A DNA stretch of 64,000 nt from NCBI GenBank assembly GCA_047495785.1, contig JBLDXI010000045.1:806001-870000 (forward strand). Reading direction: 5' to 3'. Positions 1 to 14,304 of the stretch are shown here, piece by piece. The DNA is from Lepidodermella squamata (taxonomy: Eukaryota > Gastrotricha). The position numbers and the translations under genes are program-made. Every line of letters begins with the position of its first letter. Position 1 is the stretch's first letter. The notes under the pieces were generated by a model that worked only from the letters and a program-made list of their open reading frames with translations, made no database searches and was not told where the DNA came from.

Positions 1-96
1 AAAACACGGTTTCCAATCACATGGAATGCGGTTATTCATGAAGACGAAGTGAAAAATACGTGCATAGTCATTAATTATCGTGCGATTATAAAAATA

Positions 97-3000
97 TCAG
101 CAGCGTAAACCAAAGTCAACAAAATAATTGTCTACCCATATAATTAGGCAGATGACAAAACCACAGCGTCGCAAGTGCGATAAACCTACATTACGCTCGA
201 CAGGAGCACTCGATTGAGGAGCCGTCTCTATTACCGGCTCTTTCACCGAGCCCGAACTGCTGCCGTCGCCGCCAGGTTGTGGCAACGGCTCTTCAGCGTC
301 GGGCTTTTTCTTCATTAAGGAATGGAACGATAGCTATGCGATTGGTAAATATAAATAATCATAATGTATGACTATCTGATCGACTAATACAGGATATAAT
401 AAACACATTTGCATTCTCAATGACGGCGCTCGACGAATAGGAGTGATTTTTAGGGTGTAAATATGTAAATTAGGGTGTCGATATTTGGGAAACATACCTT
501 TACGTTGCCGTAATGAGTTTCGAAGGCTGATCGCAAGCTTGGAGCGAAACGCCATTTAGCGTCTGAAAGCTGCTTCAAAAGCCAGTCAGCTTGACGGTAA
601 GCCAACTGAAGTCGCCATGAAGCGTGGTTCTACAATTAAAATATAAAAATAATTAAACAAGCTAAAATTTCACACCCAAAGAGAAAGATTTGTTCTAGGG
701 CTAATTTTGAAGAGAAAATAAATTCAATTTTCGGGATTTAATGGGGAGTTATTCCGACGTGCAAAAATAAAATGCGATTGTTCTTGAGTTCAAGCGGTTA
801 AAAAATCCTTAACCGAATTTACCTCGACTTATCATGATTATAAAAAGGTGGAATATCCGATTTTCTGAATAAAGACCAATATTTATAACCCCAATATTTT
901 CGCAACTACCAAGGCGGGGATATTTTTTAATTTAATCAGAAATTACCTGGAATTTATCGAAATCGCTATCAGCATAAGGCACCAGTTCTGTGGTGCAGTT
1001 ATCCAAGTCTTGCAAAACGTCCTTCAAAGCCGACAACGCGAATTTAGCCACAACACTCGAATACTCGAGATCAGAGATGCGGCCCATCGCGTTGTCGATG
1101 GTCGCGAGCGACGACGGGCGGGCCTGGCGCGAAGCACCCAGCTCCGGGTCGAACGTTCGTTTAATCTTATCCAGCAAATAATCAATCTCAACCCGCAGAT
1201 TACGCCGAGTTGCCGAGGTCGCCAAACCAAGCGGTCGCAGGTCGAGCGTAGTCGAGCGGATCCGTTCAACGCAGACAAGGCGCTGCGCGAAATTTTCACT
1301 TTCACGCAACTCAGCCGCTCGGCGATTCGCGTCCTGCTTCGCCGTTGAAACGCCGCTGGCGAGGCGAGACGACAACTGCCGGCTGTCGACGACAATCCAG
1401 CCGAAACGAGCGGCTAGAACTTCAGCCTCAACGAACAGCTTATCACGATGCGTTCGGCTGTCGGTCTTGAAGTAATCGCGGCATTGCTGCGACAACAAAT
1501 CAGCGTTTTTCGCGATGTCATTCGCTTCGATTTGCAGCGTTTCAAGCTGTTCGTCCGGCGAAAGAGTTGTCACGGGCGTTGTTGGCGGGGTCGCCATCAC
1601 CCGGTCGACAACTGACCGCAGTTTCCTCAACCGTTCGTTCAACTGCTGCTCAGCGCTGACGAAGTGACTCCACGCGGTGGCGTAGTCATTTCGCCGGTTT
1701 TTCTGCGACTCCAGCGACTTCTGAACATTCGCGATAGCTTGAAGAGCTGAATTCAGCTGATCACGATATTCAGCCCCGGATGGGTCGTTGCCGGAGTTCA
1801 GCTGATAAGCCAGGCTTTTCAGGCCATCGATCGCCTCAGACATCTGCGAGTCGAACTCTTTATCATGCAAGCAGCACTCATCAGATAGACACAAATGAGG
1901 CTTTGAAGCTGAATTCGTGATGTCAAGCAGGCGAACTAAGAAACTGGCGAACGATCGAACCGCCTCGCCGGAAGACTGGACCAAATTGTTCTGCAATTCC
2001 GCCTCTTCCTCGCTCGGAGTTGGCGAATTCGACCGTTGCTGAACCGCCCGGACTAAAACAGTTTCGGAGAATCGTCGCCACATCAAAGTTAGCCGGCGTT
2101 CGACCGCATTTAGCTGGCCGAGAAGGGCGCCGTAGTCGCCAGGGGTTGCCGAGTCAATCGAGTTCGCAATGTCGTACAATCGATTACCAGCGCCCGACAG
2201 CTGGTGGATGATGCTGTTGAACGGCGATGTCTGCTGGTCCTGGCCGGGCTTCAGCCACGAGTTGACAGGCCGAGACTGGAATTCGAGCATGTTCTGCTCA
2301 ACGTCATTCAACTCGTTGTCAATTCCGATCAGCATCGCGCTCCAGCGTTGTTGTTGCTGGTCGTCCTGCGGGACTTTCACGGCAGTTATCGGGTCTTCTT
2401 TCAGAGTCAAACTCTCCAACCGCTCCAGGTCGCCGGTGATCGCAGCGTCGACTACGCTGGCGAGGCGGAAGAACGCGTTGGCGAGGAGTGGCGGCGCCTT
2501 TTCAGAGGCAGACTGCTCCGATCGGATGACCTGGTTCAGCTCCATGCGCAGTTGCTGCAACGCGGCGATGCGCTGCTTTGTCGGCCGGTTGTTGCTCGGT
2601 TCGCTGCTGACGGCGGCCTGGCGACGCAATTCAATGTCACACACCGCCTGCCACGCCTCGACGACGCGTTGCTCGGAGGTTATCCTCGAAGACAGCAGTG
2701 TGCCGAGGCGGCCTCGCAGTTGCGAAATCAAGTTTTCGTTCCTAGGAAAAATGATAATCATGTTAAAAATGCCGAAATGTCAATTCACGAATTAGAAAAC
2801 ATATTATTATTTAAAATTAATGTCAATCTTATCACCCGAAAAAAATTAAAAACCCACTATTTTTCCCGCACATGTCTTTTCTTCTTGCTGAAGAACCGAA
2901 TACTGATCTATTCAAACATTATTGGTATGCAAAGCCAAAGAAGCAATAAGTATGATTCGGAAGGGCAAAAAACCTTATAATCCCGACTGATAATTATCTA

Positions 3001-6000
3001 CATGTTTCTATTCATTATTCCAAAATTTTGGGGGAAAATGGAAAAAATGGTCGCCTATTCAACTAAGTAGACCATATCATTAAATAGCGATAGAAATAAA
3101 TTCAAATCTCTAAGCATGAAGTTTGATCCAAATTTTGCGAGTTAGCTCAAGCGAAAAATGTGCGCATTTCCTGTTTACGAACAGCCGATAGGATAAACGA
3201 TTTTTCAATCAGCAGACATATTTCCCAAAGTTAGTGATTCATGATATATTTCTAATATATTTTTCCTCTAATAAAATTGGTAAAAATGAAGTTAAAACAA
3301 GGCATACCTGGTAATGGAGTCGAAAAGGCGAGCAGTAATATTTTTCACGAGCGATTCGATCGTAGGTGGGACAGGAGCTAGGGGGTTAGACGCCGACTGC
3401 TGAGGAACACTTCGAACCAAAGCCGTAAAATTCGACCTCTCATCGCTGAGTTGTTTACAACGCGTGTAAAACGCGGCGACATCTCGCTCAACAGCAGCGC
3501 GGCCAGACCGATGGCGCATGGCCAGGGTCTGAATCGAATCCAGCAAATACTCGAGCCACTTCGACGCACTGGTCGTATCGCCCATCGACGAACCGCCACG
3601 GTCGAATTCGCGGCATTTCGCCGCTAACACGTCCGTCTGCTCGCTGAGCATTACAACCGCAGTTTTATTGGCGTTGCTCAACTCGCAGGCTTGGGAAGAC
3701 AGTGAACAAGCATCGGCCAACGCGCCGCGGACTCGGTTCAACCGGGCCTCAACAGCCTGAGCGGTTTTCGCCTGTGCTGAGTTCCGGCCGGGTAGCGAAG
3801 CTAGAAACGCGCGTTGCTCCGCGTAAAATTCGCCCTCTTTCGCGTAAACCTGGGCGGTGTCGCGAATTTTCATCAGCGGTGTCAAGTTATACTCGTCAGA
3901 CCCGGTAGGCGCGATCGGGCAGCGAACAAGCCATTGTTCGACCTTATCCAGCCATTGTAAAATTTTGCTCAACAAAAAGTCGGACGGCTCTTCACCAGGC
4001 CGTTGATTGGTCGCAGGCCTAAACGGCTGTTGCTGGTACGGGCTTGGCACGTCAGTACCCTTATCGTCCCATTTCCTTGGCAGCAGATGGGGCTGGTTCG
4101 GGTTTTGAACGACGACTTTCGTGACTGTTGTCGTCGTGCTAGTTGTTTGGCGAGTCGCGGCGGTTCTCGTCGTAGTCGGCTGTGATGGCAGCTGCGGTCT
4201 AACAACTGGCGTGGGGCCGGCTGAACTCGGCCGGGCGAGGTCTTCTCGAGACCCGGACGCAGGTCGTCCGCCCCACGAGTCAATAACTCGGGTCGATCTC
4301 GGGCTCGGCGTTCGAGACCTGGTGTAACGCTCAGGCGACCGGCCAGACCGGTCGCCACTGACCCACATCGAGCTGTACTGCGCAACAATTTGGCGAAGTC
4401 GCTCGCGTTCGCGTTCGAGATCGGCGGATAGATTTTGTAACTGGCGATGGATGACTTGGGGCGCGGCATCGGAGGCGACGCGCGGTGGCGATCGGCCGCG
4501 AGCTGTCGGGTTGACGGACTGGCTGGTCGCCGACACGGTGTTCGCCAGCTGTTGGCTGCGATCGCGCAGGAAACTGACGTGAGACGACAATTGCTCGAGT
4601 AAATCTTCACCGCGTTCCGTGGTTGAGATGACATTTTCGTACTGAAAATTAGCCATTGGCCAAGGAAAAAACATAGCATTATAAATTTATAGAGATCACA
4701 TTGCAACTAAAACAGGTGAGTAAATACGAGCCGAAATTTCTGACACAAAAATAGGGCTAAGGAAAATAATAACAAACCTTGTGCAGTTTTGTTTCCGTCC
4801 GCTGACGCAAATTAGTGAGTTGTTCCTGTAATTGGCGAGTTCGGCTGATGACTTCATTTTGCTCAGCGAGAGCTGCAGAGCGCGAGGCGATGACTGATGA
4901 TGTGCCGCGAGGCGAAGGCGAGCGAACGCGATTCCCTGGCTGTGCGATCGATAGCGCCGACTGTGACGTCGTTCGAGCGCTCTCGCCCATCTCGCCTAGA
5001 ATAGTTGACTGCGTCTCCAGGAGCTGCAGCAATTTCTGCAAAAAAAACCGGAAAAATTAGCGCGAATTGCAAACAACCAAAAAATAAGCGAAAATAAACT
5101 AAGCGATAATTATTTTTAAGGAGGAGTTTTCAACCTTGAGGTAGATCTCATGTTTTTTAAGGCGCTCATGGCTATGTCGTCGACGGCACCAAGTTTGATT
5201 TTCTTTAACAGGCGAAGAAGAACGGCCCCGTCGTCGCCGACGGTGGCAACACGACGAAGTATGATGACGGCATTTGCTGCCAGCATTAGCCTCTTTACAA
5301 CCGAGAAGCCCGTGTCTGATTAGCACACAGACGGTAAGCATGTTTTATCACAGAAATATGGAGTATGGCTAATTGTACACACAAACGGTTACATTACTTC
5401 AACAATTTCGTCATCGCGATATACTCACAGGTATTTATAGCCATAGCGACGCTAAGCAAAGGCACGCTGAAAAAGGCTGAAGTTTTCGCAGCTGGGAATA
5501 GATAAACTATGATAGCAAGTACTTTATGATAGCAAGCGCATAATGCCATTTCCTGGCCTCTAGACATCAAAGGCCGGAAAAGTAACAACTGCATGACATA
5601 TGTGCTGGCTCTAAAAAATGCGGAATAAAGAATGGGCACTTTGGGAGCGGTAATACGCCTCTCGAGTCTTGACGCAAGCAAAAGCGTGTTACTCATTTTA
5701 CAGTATATGCCAGAGCATACAACTCCATCATCGCCATCATCTCCATAAATCCTCAACGATATTTCAATGGCGATGCGCATTACATACTCGTATAAAAAAA
5801 ATAGCAAATGAAATTTATTGCATTTTCCGATAAAAACCGCATATGTCGAGAATTAGTATATAAGCTCGAGTGGAATAACTGAATACCTATTAGGTTTTCA
5901 GACGCGGCGGTCATCATCACTTTTGAAGCGGCGTAAAACACAAGTAAAGTGCCTGTTTCGATGATAATTGCGCGAATACCTATAACGCGCGAGTGGGTTT

Positions 6001-6496
6001 AATTGCTACCTCAAGAAAGCGACGTGTCAAAAAAGGCGCGTGCTTTGACCGCAATTTTTTTCAACTTTATCGGCGGCAATAAAAATTCTGCCAACAAAAA
6101 AAGCAACGCATCACGGCATCGCGCGCTCTCGGTACAAAGATAGGCAATAATATTTGGCAGGAAAAATAGTGGGTTTTTTTTCTACTGCCTTTGTTGAGGT
6201 CGAATCAATGTCGCGCAGATCAATAACACTCGCGCGATTAAAAATGATAAATTTGTTTCTAGGGTGAATAGGAGACGGATGTTTTCTGCACATTGAATGT
6301 CACTTACCCGTGAACTACGGCGGCCAAGTCCGCCACCGCAACAACTAGAACACGAACAGCAAGCACAGCCTGGTGGACAGCCGTCATCATCTCTGTAATT
6401 ATTACTGCGTTTAGAAGGCGGAGACGAGCGGTGACGCCTATTGTCATTTTTAGCCGCCGGTGGTGGTCGCTGATATTTCGACGAACTACCACCCAT
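97..6496 (-). CDS. Large coiled-coil/spectrin-like scaffold protein, predicted N-myristoylated
   Basis: Multi-exon gene, about 1370 residues. Exons (transcript order): 6496-6308 (starts MGGSSSKYQ), one ending at 5135 whose 5' limit is unresolved (about 5300), 5035-4778, 4641-3308, 2741-947, 629-498 and 333-97. Every junction checked is phase-consistent; for example the 5135/5035 join makes one amphipathic helix (HEIYLK-KLLQLLETQ). MGGSSS fits an N-myristoylation signal and is followed by a Cys cluster (CPPGCACCSCSSCC) suited to palmitoylation, so membrane tethering is inferred. The middle has Arg/Ser/Pro-rich linkers (about 4500-4100), then long heptad-rich helices resembling spectrin repeats (W-x2-F...EQ-L spacing near 1690-1620). 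The last exon ends in a short hydrophobic stretch too broken by Asp to be a sure membrane anchor. I do not recognise the family. Intron 2742-3307 holds no other gene. Confidence 0.72.
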
Positions 6497-9400
6497 GTTT
6501 TTGTATAATTAAGCGCGATTTCAATACGCGACCACGGCGACGTGAAAATATATTTGTAGTGGTATTTAGCTACTCAGAAGCGGCCAACGAGACGCCTTTT
6601 CGGCCAGTTGCGGCTGCTGCATTTTGGCGACCGCGAGACGTTTGTATTAGTTAAAACAATAGCAGTGGTGAAGTTGTCAAGTAAAAATTCGGCTTAAAAT
6701 AACGTCGCGGATGTGTTGGCGGCAAAAATGACCACGACGACGACGAAGACGACACAATATTTAATCAACAATTTTGTTTTAAAATTAAACCGCGAAGATT
6801 GTGCTAGATACATAGGAAAAACATGATAAAAAATTTCACACCAGCTAGAAAGGTGAGATTAATTTTTTCGTCCTACTACTACCGCTAAATCTTAGATGAG
6901 ATAAATCTTAGAGGGAGTGCTTTTTAACGAGTTGTTTTCCGACGCAGTCACTCGAAGTTGAGGTCATTGACATTTTGCTGCTGCTGCTGTTGTTTTATTC
7001 ACGACGAAAACAACGACGTTGGTGCGGGTGCAAACGCGCGAGGAGCGCCGAGTTATAAGGCTACACCGGTAATAAAAAATATCAACGCGAGTCGAGGACA
7101 ACTCGAATGATAATTTGAGCCGAGAGTGCACTCAAACGACACGAGTGAAAAGGTAATCAGGCCGTGTTTTGAAATAGCGGAAATTTCGCGTGGAACTTGT
7201 CAAAACCAGAGTGTTTCTGTTATTCTATTAAGCTGGTCTAATGGCCCTGTGTCGGCCCATATCGCTGCCGGCATCATAGACATGAGAATGATGAATAGGT
7301 TTACCACAATGGTGGTACTATATATGGCCATAAAACAGAAGTCGAATCTGTTAGCGGGTAATAAACGCGGCGCCGACATGCGTTTCGCGACAATTGAACC
7401 GCAGCAGCAGCAGAAACTGCGGCACATATCCGCAACACTGGTTGTTGCTCTACCTGGTTTCGCTGAACAGCACACACGAGATACGTGCCAAAGCGGCCGC
7501 TTGACACAAGTGACCAAATAAAGAGAATAATTATCTGATGCAATGGAACCGGAAATAGCAAGACGACTATATCATCAATGCACTTGAATGAAGTGTTTAG
7601 GTTATACAGTGTGACGATGGGCGCGTCGCGTGGCTCTGTTGTGAAACGCGCCGATGGGCACGTCGGCCGCTGGCTATCTCTCTCCCACCTTAATTTGGTG
7701 CGAGCAAATTTCTCTGCATGCAAAAAACGTCGACAATTTGCGATTATTTGTGTTACGCACGACAGCTAAAAACACATCATGGTTTGATCGTTTAGTTAGA
7801 TATAGGTGGTATTGTTGTCTTAGAACAACCGAGAAAAAAATGGCAGCAGGGCTTAGCTGAAACTCATTACTAAGATGATTTTCGCAGCACGAACGTACCG
7901 GTGGCCGGCACGCGAGATCTTCAGTGAGATGACGAAATGGCAAGTATATACCAAATCGTAGTAATAAGCCTAATAACGACACTAAGAAAGGCGACGTGGC
8001 CTACGCGAGAAAAGGTGAAACAATTTTTTGGTGGTCAAAAATGTTTCAACCCAACGTTATAGTACAAGTAAATAACAGTGCACGCGCTTTTGTTTATAGG
8101 CGGCGGCTCAAGATTTAGAGAAAACAGTAGCTATTATTTTTTCTAGCCAGAGTAAACATGTAACCACTGACCACTACTAATAATATAGAGAATAAACTCA
8201 GGGGAGTTGGCCGCGGCAAATAATGATGGAAAAATTCATCATCAGAAAATAAGCCGGCAGCGGCCGCGAGTAGGTCATCATCATCAGCGCGGTTAATTAC
8301 CGAGATTTCAGCCTTATTCATACCATCACGCAGAATAAAACAGACGTGTCAAGATGAAAATGTCTCCTTAATAATGATATCTCATCGCATGTTGTATGCA
8401 CCTGACAGTTTTTTGCTATTCGTGTGTGCGAGTGACAGTGTTCCATCGAATTAAACACACTAGATAGGCGAAGTGTGTAAAAAAGAGAGAGGCGTGTAAT
8501 AAAAAAACCGATGGCAAACACTCATGGCTTCAGAACAAACATTCAGGAAAGACTCGGCGGCGAAAGGATGCGTTAAGTCTTTCGTCGTGTCAGAAGAGGT
8601 TTGCACCTCGATATGCGAGAAAAAAACTATGCACATATTTGAAGTATAAATAATCAAAATCATCGCAGGTTAAAAAGCTGCGATTGAATAAACAAAAATC
8701 GCCGGTTACTTGCTACAATAATAATTGCTAACAGCAGTTATTTAATTCATTTCAGAGCCTTATGCAGAAAGAGAGATGCGGTTTTTTATTCTCATAATTG
8801 ATAGATAAATGTTATGGCAGCAAAAAACTCTTTTCGAGTGCCGAAAAAATACAGCTCTTCTGTCTGCGGGTAAAAAAACCGGTCGGCTATTGAAACATGA
8901 CGAGGCAGATTTTTAGTTAAATAATGCAATGAGATAACCGCACTATTTCCGGCTGCTAGGAAAAACTAACCTCATGCTAAATAGCGATGAGTTGGATAGT
9001 TTGGAGAGTTGAGAGAGCAATAAAAAGTGCATTCGCATTATTTATCCTCTACAAAACAGCTTGCGATGGAATAAGCGAATGCAAAAACAATAAAAAACTA
9101 TCTCTTGTGGATTTGGCCCACGCTAACAGCGGGCGGGTAACACTGGCAGTTAGATATAACTTTATTTACCTCCCGAGTGGTCGAAAAATTGCCTCATCTC
9201 CGTCGATGAACCGGCAGACGGTGGAGGTACACATCGAATGTATGAAAAGTGAAATTTGTACCAGGTTGTTTACCAAAGTTTTTTGGCGTTTATTGATGGC
9301 TCTTCGCCGTAGTAGAATAATCGAACGCAAATTCTGTTTACGCGTACGGAATATACAAGTTTTAATAGTAATGCCGTCAAAGATATTGCATTATCAATGC

Positions 9401-12010
9401 AGCAGAATTTCTAATCAAATAATTCATCAGCGCGGTGAAAGATGGGCCAGAAGAAGAGACGAAGTAATGATAGGCCTTGAGCGTGCCGGCAGAAAAAAAA
9501 TGGCTATACATCAGCACTCCTGGCCAGCGGCTATCGATATAATAAATAGGTTTGATTTGCTGTGAATGGGAGCGGGGCAGAAGTGAAAAAACATGCTAGT
9601 ACTATGTATTCAGTCAGTACATCACAGAGCGACGACTGACCGCTGAATTTTGTACGCATTAAGTTTAGTAGTAATTTTTTCGCTCACAATTACTACGCAC
9701 GAGAAAAAAAGCTGCTTGCAATATACATGTATGTGTATGTGCGAGGCGCCCTCTAAATTTTGTACAGCTAAGCCCTTAGCTAATCGATTTTTAGGAGGCC
9801 TTGAGCTGGAATATACACAATACGTCTAATGCGAAAGAGCATGTGCCTCTGTTCATTGCCCAGTAGGCGCCATAAAATAATGAAAAAGGCCTGGGTTGGT
9901 GGTGATGACGATGATGATTAGGATGATAAGGCGATTATAGGCGGGGGTGTAATAAAAAACCGCTGCCGCTGACCGATTTCGGCGGCACGGGTCAAGCAAT
10001 ATGGAGTGGACACTGCGCGTCATCAACTTCGGCCTGCCAAAAACTAATCCCTTGATAAATGGGATTACATAAATACGCCGAAATCAAATTCAATTCGGGA
10101 CATTCTTATTATAGGGATTAATGCATTTTTTCGCCGGAACGATTTCGTCGGCGGTGGAAAGTAATAAAAAGTAATAAATTAAAGATTAAGCTGGAAAACG
10201 AACCGGCAATGTTGATGATAAATGGCAGCAAGCTCTGTTGCCCATAAACGATGCATTTTTGTGATTTATTATTTATTCACAGCGAAAAATATAAGAGGAA
10301 AATTGCGCACAAAACTAAAACAGAGAAGAGGAAAAAATGACCGCGCGGCGTCTAATATGGATGCTAAGAGCGTGACATGAGAGAGGAAAATCGACCGTCG
10401 AGAGGCCACACTTGAAAAATATGAGCCGATTGATACCCAATATTTATGACAGAGCAAGCGTTGCGCCCCTCAAGAATAATAGAGGACGAAATATATTATT
10501 TCAGCCAAAAAATTCTCAGACATAATCACGTCTGCCTTATTTATAGTCGTAAATCTTGGCTATGCAAATCAGCAGTTCAATTCGGCAAAAAGTAATTAGA
10601 ATGGAAAATGATCGTGTTGGGTATGTTATCTTACAGCAATTTCACGCGTTAGGCGCGCAATGTAGCGAAAACACAAGACCGTGTAATAATGAATTTTCCA
10701 AGAGGCGATAATTGCTCTCGGGCATAAACGTGTTGAAATTGTAATAGCTTGTCGTTGATCGCATTATATTAATTCGCAACAAAGGAAACGTCCACGTGTG
10801 GATTGATAAGAAGAAACACGACCGATTGTGTTTTCTTAGCAGTGATAACAGCCTCGAGGGCGTTAAACTGCTGTAATTACCTCAGGGCGTGTGACGAAAA
10901 GAGCGGGTAATATTATTATTTTTCAAGATGATCAGATACTTTTTGTAGCGACACTTGTTTACGCGCAATTTTTTTGACAACATATGTTTTCTTCAGCCAA
11001 CCGACAGCGCAAAACAGCTGATGGCGATGTCAGCCATGCGGCTTTGATTTAAATCGACCGGCAATAATGAATTATTTTGCGCGGAAAATGGTGCGCGCCT
11101 TACCTGCTGCTGCTGTTTCTTTATCTATCCGCGCGGTGACGTGTTTGCTGCATCTTCTTCTTGGCATCAAGCACAAGGTAAATACCCTCGGCGTTTTATC
11201 AATAAGATTATAAATAATATTATAATTATTTTCGGCTGCCTATGTCAAAAGCGGTCGTCTTTTCTGTATATTAGGTAGAGAGATAAGAGATAGATTAATA
11301 TTTTGATTACCTAAGGAATTAATCCCAGTAGACAACAAAACGGCTAAATAAACATGTGGCCCTACTCACGATGGTAGCTTCCTCAGTTCAAGAGCCGATA
11401 ATCGGCCGGGGCGTATTCATATAGCCAGTGAATTAAGGAGACAGCAAGCAGCTTGTCTTCATCTTGAAGCGTCGATCGACTGCTATGGGGCAAAAACTCG
11501 CGGGGTTAATAGCAGTTAATAACACTGCGGTACGCGGGCGTGTGCAAGCATCAACGGGCTTGTTATAGCAGACCATATTATCGAGTCAGTATCATATACT
11601 ACTGCATATATTGATGTTTAAACAAATAGTAATATATCACTTGCTCACTCTCGCGCTCCCCGTCCCAACCCGCGTATTCGCATCAACTTCCGCGTCGCCA
11701 TTTACACGACTGCATTCTTCCGCGAACGCACATGGCACGCTATTAAGGAGGATTTATGGCCTGGGCTGGTTCTATATGGGCCAGATACAGGTATGAATGA
11801 AGCTGAGATATCGGAAATAACGAGAAAGTCACACTCGTGTGTCTTCTTGTCGGTCGTGTCTGGCCGCTCTATTAACAAGGTCAACGATCACACCCCAGGT
11901 GACCAATTTCACGCATTCACACTGATACTTCTGCGAGCAAGACTACTTCTTTTTCGACTAATTTCCGATATAGGTATAGCTATAGCAAAATACTGATTAA
12001 AAGGGCAAAC
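6497..12010. other. Long non-coding stretch (promoter/intron)
   Basis: I found no exon here that I can support. Open frames are short, lack paired splice signals and have unconvincing composition. The stretch contains small simple repeats (CGA/GAC triplets near 6737, GAT triplets near 9903). It would include the promoter of the MGGSSS form of the spectrin-like gene just upstream of 6496 and, if exons 12011-14304 belong to it, its long first intron. Confidence 0.4.
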
Positions 12011-14304
12011 CTGTAATGCAACTGCATATGTGGGTTTGGGTGCGGCGATAGCATCTGGAAAATTGACGAAAAGTTGATATTCCGACTTGAAATTCGTAGG
12101 CGCTATAGCATAAGCAAAAGCATTAAAAGCAATATTAATTTTCAGCAAGGAATTTATACATATAGCTGCGATAATAAAAGCAAATGCTTTTTTATGGAAT
12201 TTCTATTGCTCACCTTTTTGAATTTCTAGCTTGGAACGCTTGGCCGAAAATCGATAGTTTTCTTCATTGCCAACTTTTTCACCGGTAACAAGCGTCGGCT
12301 AAAATAAAATAAAAAATACATTAAATTTGGACTTCAAATATAAAGGATCCTGTAAATTTTCTCTACCCCGATGATCGGATCTAAAATTCATCAGGTTCAA
12401 AGAGCGCCATGCATTATATGGGAATATCAGTTAAAGCCGAGTTTTGGAGAGTGAGACATGAAAGCTGTTCCCACTATTATTTGTTCGCTAATTTCTTCAA
12501 ATAAAAAAACGGCAATAAATGTGAAATTAACCGCGAGAACGAATGGCCAAGCTGTAAACCGGGGTTGTTCCGAGCGATATATTGCTGTGCAAAAGCGATC
12601 GATTTTGCGGAAATTTTGAACGGAGAGATTAGTTTTTTTAGCCGTGTAATGCTTATTTACCGAGGTTGACTATTATATTATTATTTCCCAGCGGTACGCA
12701 ATTATATTAAAATTTAACTTGAACATTTATCAGTAGGTATAATTATAGGGACTGGAATGATTACCAAAAAAATTCAAAGATAATTGTGGACTAAGTCAGC
12801 CTATTGCTCGCTTCAAAAAAGCTGTTTGCCCCATTTCTTGACTGATTTTTTACATGATTTTTTTATTGAGGTTTTTCATTATCAAGAAACGTGAAGCGTT
12901 AAATATCTACAAAACAATCGAAACGATAACAATAGAATCATGAGAATGCGGACAAAAGCCTATTAGTAACAATATATTAATTGTTTCACAAAAAATCCAT
13001 CTCTCATTTTTTTAGATTAAATACTCTGATACCTTTTTCGTTCCTTGAGTCCATGAATTTGAGGTAAACAATTTTCTGAAAATATAATTCCTAGATCGGG
13101 CAAGTGCTATATAGCTTTCATTCAAAAAATACTGCTTAGCAATCATGAATCTAAAACGTGGTGTAATAAAATCTACAAATTCTCACCAGCTTGAATAATG
13201 ATGAGCCTATGCGAGATGGAAATATATAAGTGTTAAGGAGGCTAGTCATATAGCAAAATAAAATGTTTTTCACTGCTGTTGTGTTGCCTCTATTACTGAT
13301 CATATGAATGAAATACAATATTTACGCTATCGGGGATGAGGATTGTATGTATTGGAAGGCTAGGGGAAAGAATATACAAAATAATAGCATCGGACACGCC
13401 ATAAAAAAACATGGCTGTAATCAGCAGCCCAGTTTTGCGGTGAAGATGCGGTAAAATGTGTGGTTAAGGCTCGCAGCATTTTACATGATTTATGGACTAC
13501 GCGGCTAGTTATCGCAGCACGAGCTGGAGTACTAGCGTCACATTTCAATAATCGTACACTCTAGAGTATGGTGAAGGAAAGCAAGGTGGGGCGCGAGAGA
13601 GTTGTGGATACTTTCGCGTGTTTGTGGAGCATCATTACCTATTCGCCGCCCAGCAGCAAAATGAGCAGACTTTCGCGTGTAAAATATTAATAATGCAAAA
13701 GAGACGTAGCTCAGAGGACAAGACGATGCAGAGGTATATTTGTGCGACGGGTGCCTAAATATATATCTGCGCTTTATTTCTTTAGTCTCCGAGCGCGAAT
13801 ACACGCGTGCGGCATTTATTAAGGCAGTTTCTTACACTCTGCGCAGGTATTGAGGCCGTCTACTACAATTAAGAACAACAAACAAAAATATAAACGCGCG
13901 CGACTTGCCTGGTTATTCACGTTGACGCAAACAGTTGATACGAAGTTCTCAGTTGACGATGTTGACCGCTTGACGCTAACTACCTGGTCAAACGGGAAGC
14001 GAGTAGTCATCACCTGCTGCTCTTGCCTGTAGCTCGAGTTCGACGATGATTTTGACGATGAGGTACTTTGTTTTATACCCCGAAGCATCATCTGAACCTG
14101 CAACTCGCCGGCCATTAACAACGCCCGGTCGACTATCATGTCCACCTCTGAAAAGGCGATAGTCGCGGATGCCTGGGCGACAGGTGATAGAGGGGGATGA
14201 GCGTCCATGGTGTCGAAAACCAGATCCTCTTCCTCGGTGAGCATGATTGACGCTGAGGCAGACATGGTTGCCATATTTTCGCTGCTCCCGAAAAACGCAG
14301 CCAT
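12011..14304 (-). CDS. Three 5' exons, perhaps alternative start of the spectrin-like gene
   Basis: Exon A, 14304-13909, opens with ATG (MAAFFGSSENMATM) and encodes 132 residues, Ser-rich, ending ...VNVNNQ at a possible GC-AG intron (AG|GCAAG). Exon B, 12298-12214, is bounded by TTTTAG and GTGAGC and encodes PTLVTGEKVGNEENYRF.... Exon C, 12102-12011, encodes APTNFKSEYQLFVNF... and ends CAG|GTTTGC. Phases agree: A ends in phase 0, B starts in 0 and ends in 1, C starts in 1 and ends in 0. The next minus-strand exons downstream (5035-4778 and probably the one ending at 5135) also begin in phase 0, as does the intron after the MGGSSS exon, so A-B-C could replace that exon as an upstream promoter form across a 6-kb intron. 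It could equally be a separate gene with a missed 3' end. No domain recognised. Confidence 0.5.

Noticed and set aside
97-200. KASH-type tail at the end of the spectrin-like protein
   Set aside because: The hydrophobic stretch is short and broken by Asp, and the C-terminus lacks the Pro-rich end of KASH peptides.
1010-2980. Long plus-strand open frames opposite the spectrin-like exons
   Set aside because: They mirror the minus-strand exons, whose splice sites and phases are consistent; composition is that of an antisense shadow.
5394-5807. 137-residue minus-strand frame
   Set aside because: Hydrophobic but without flanking splice signals in phase with the neighbouring exons.
8987-9565. 192-residue plus-strand frame
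   Set aside because: Composition is intron-like with rare-looking residue mix; no domain, no splice partners.
8290-11830. Short similarity between 8290-8321 (minus) and 11791-11822 (plus), ATGAAT..GCTGA.AT.TCGG.AAT
   Set aside because: Only about 30 bases and no wider match; could be chance or a tiny repeat remnant.
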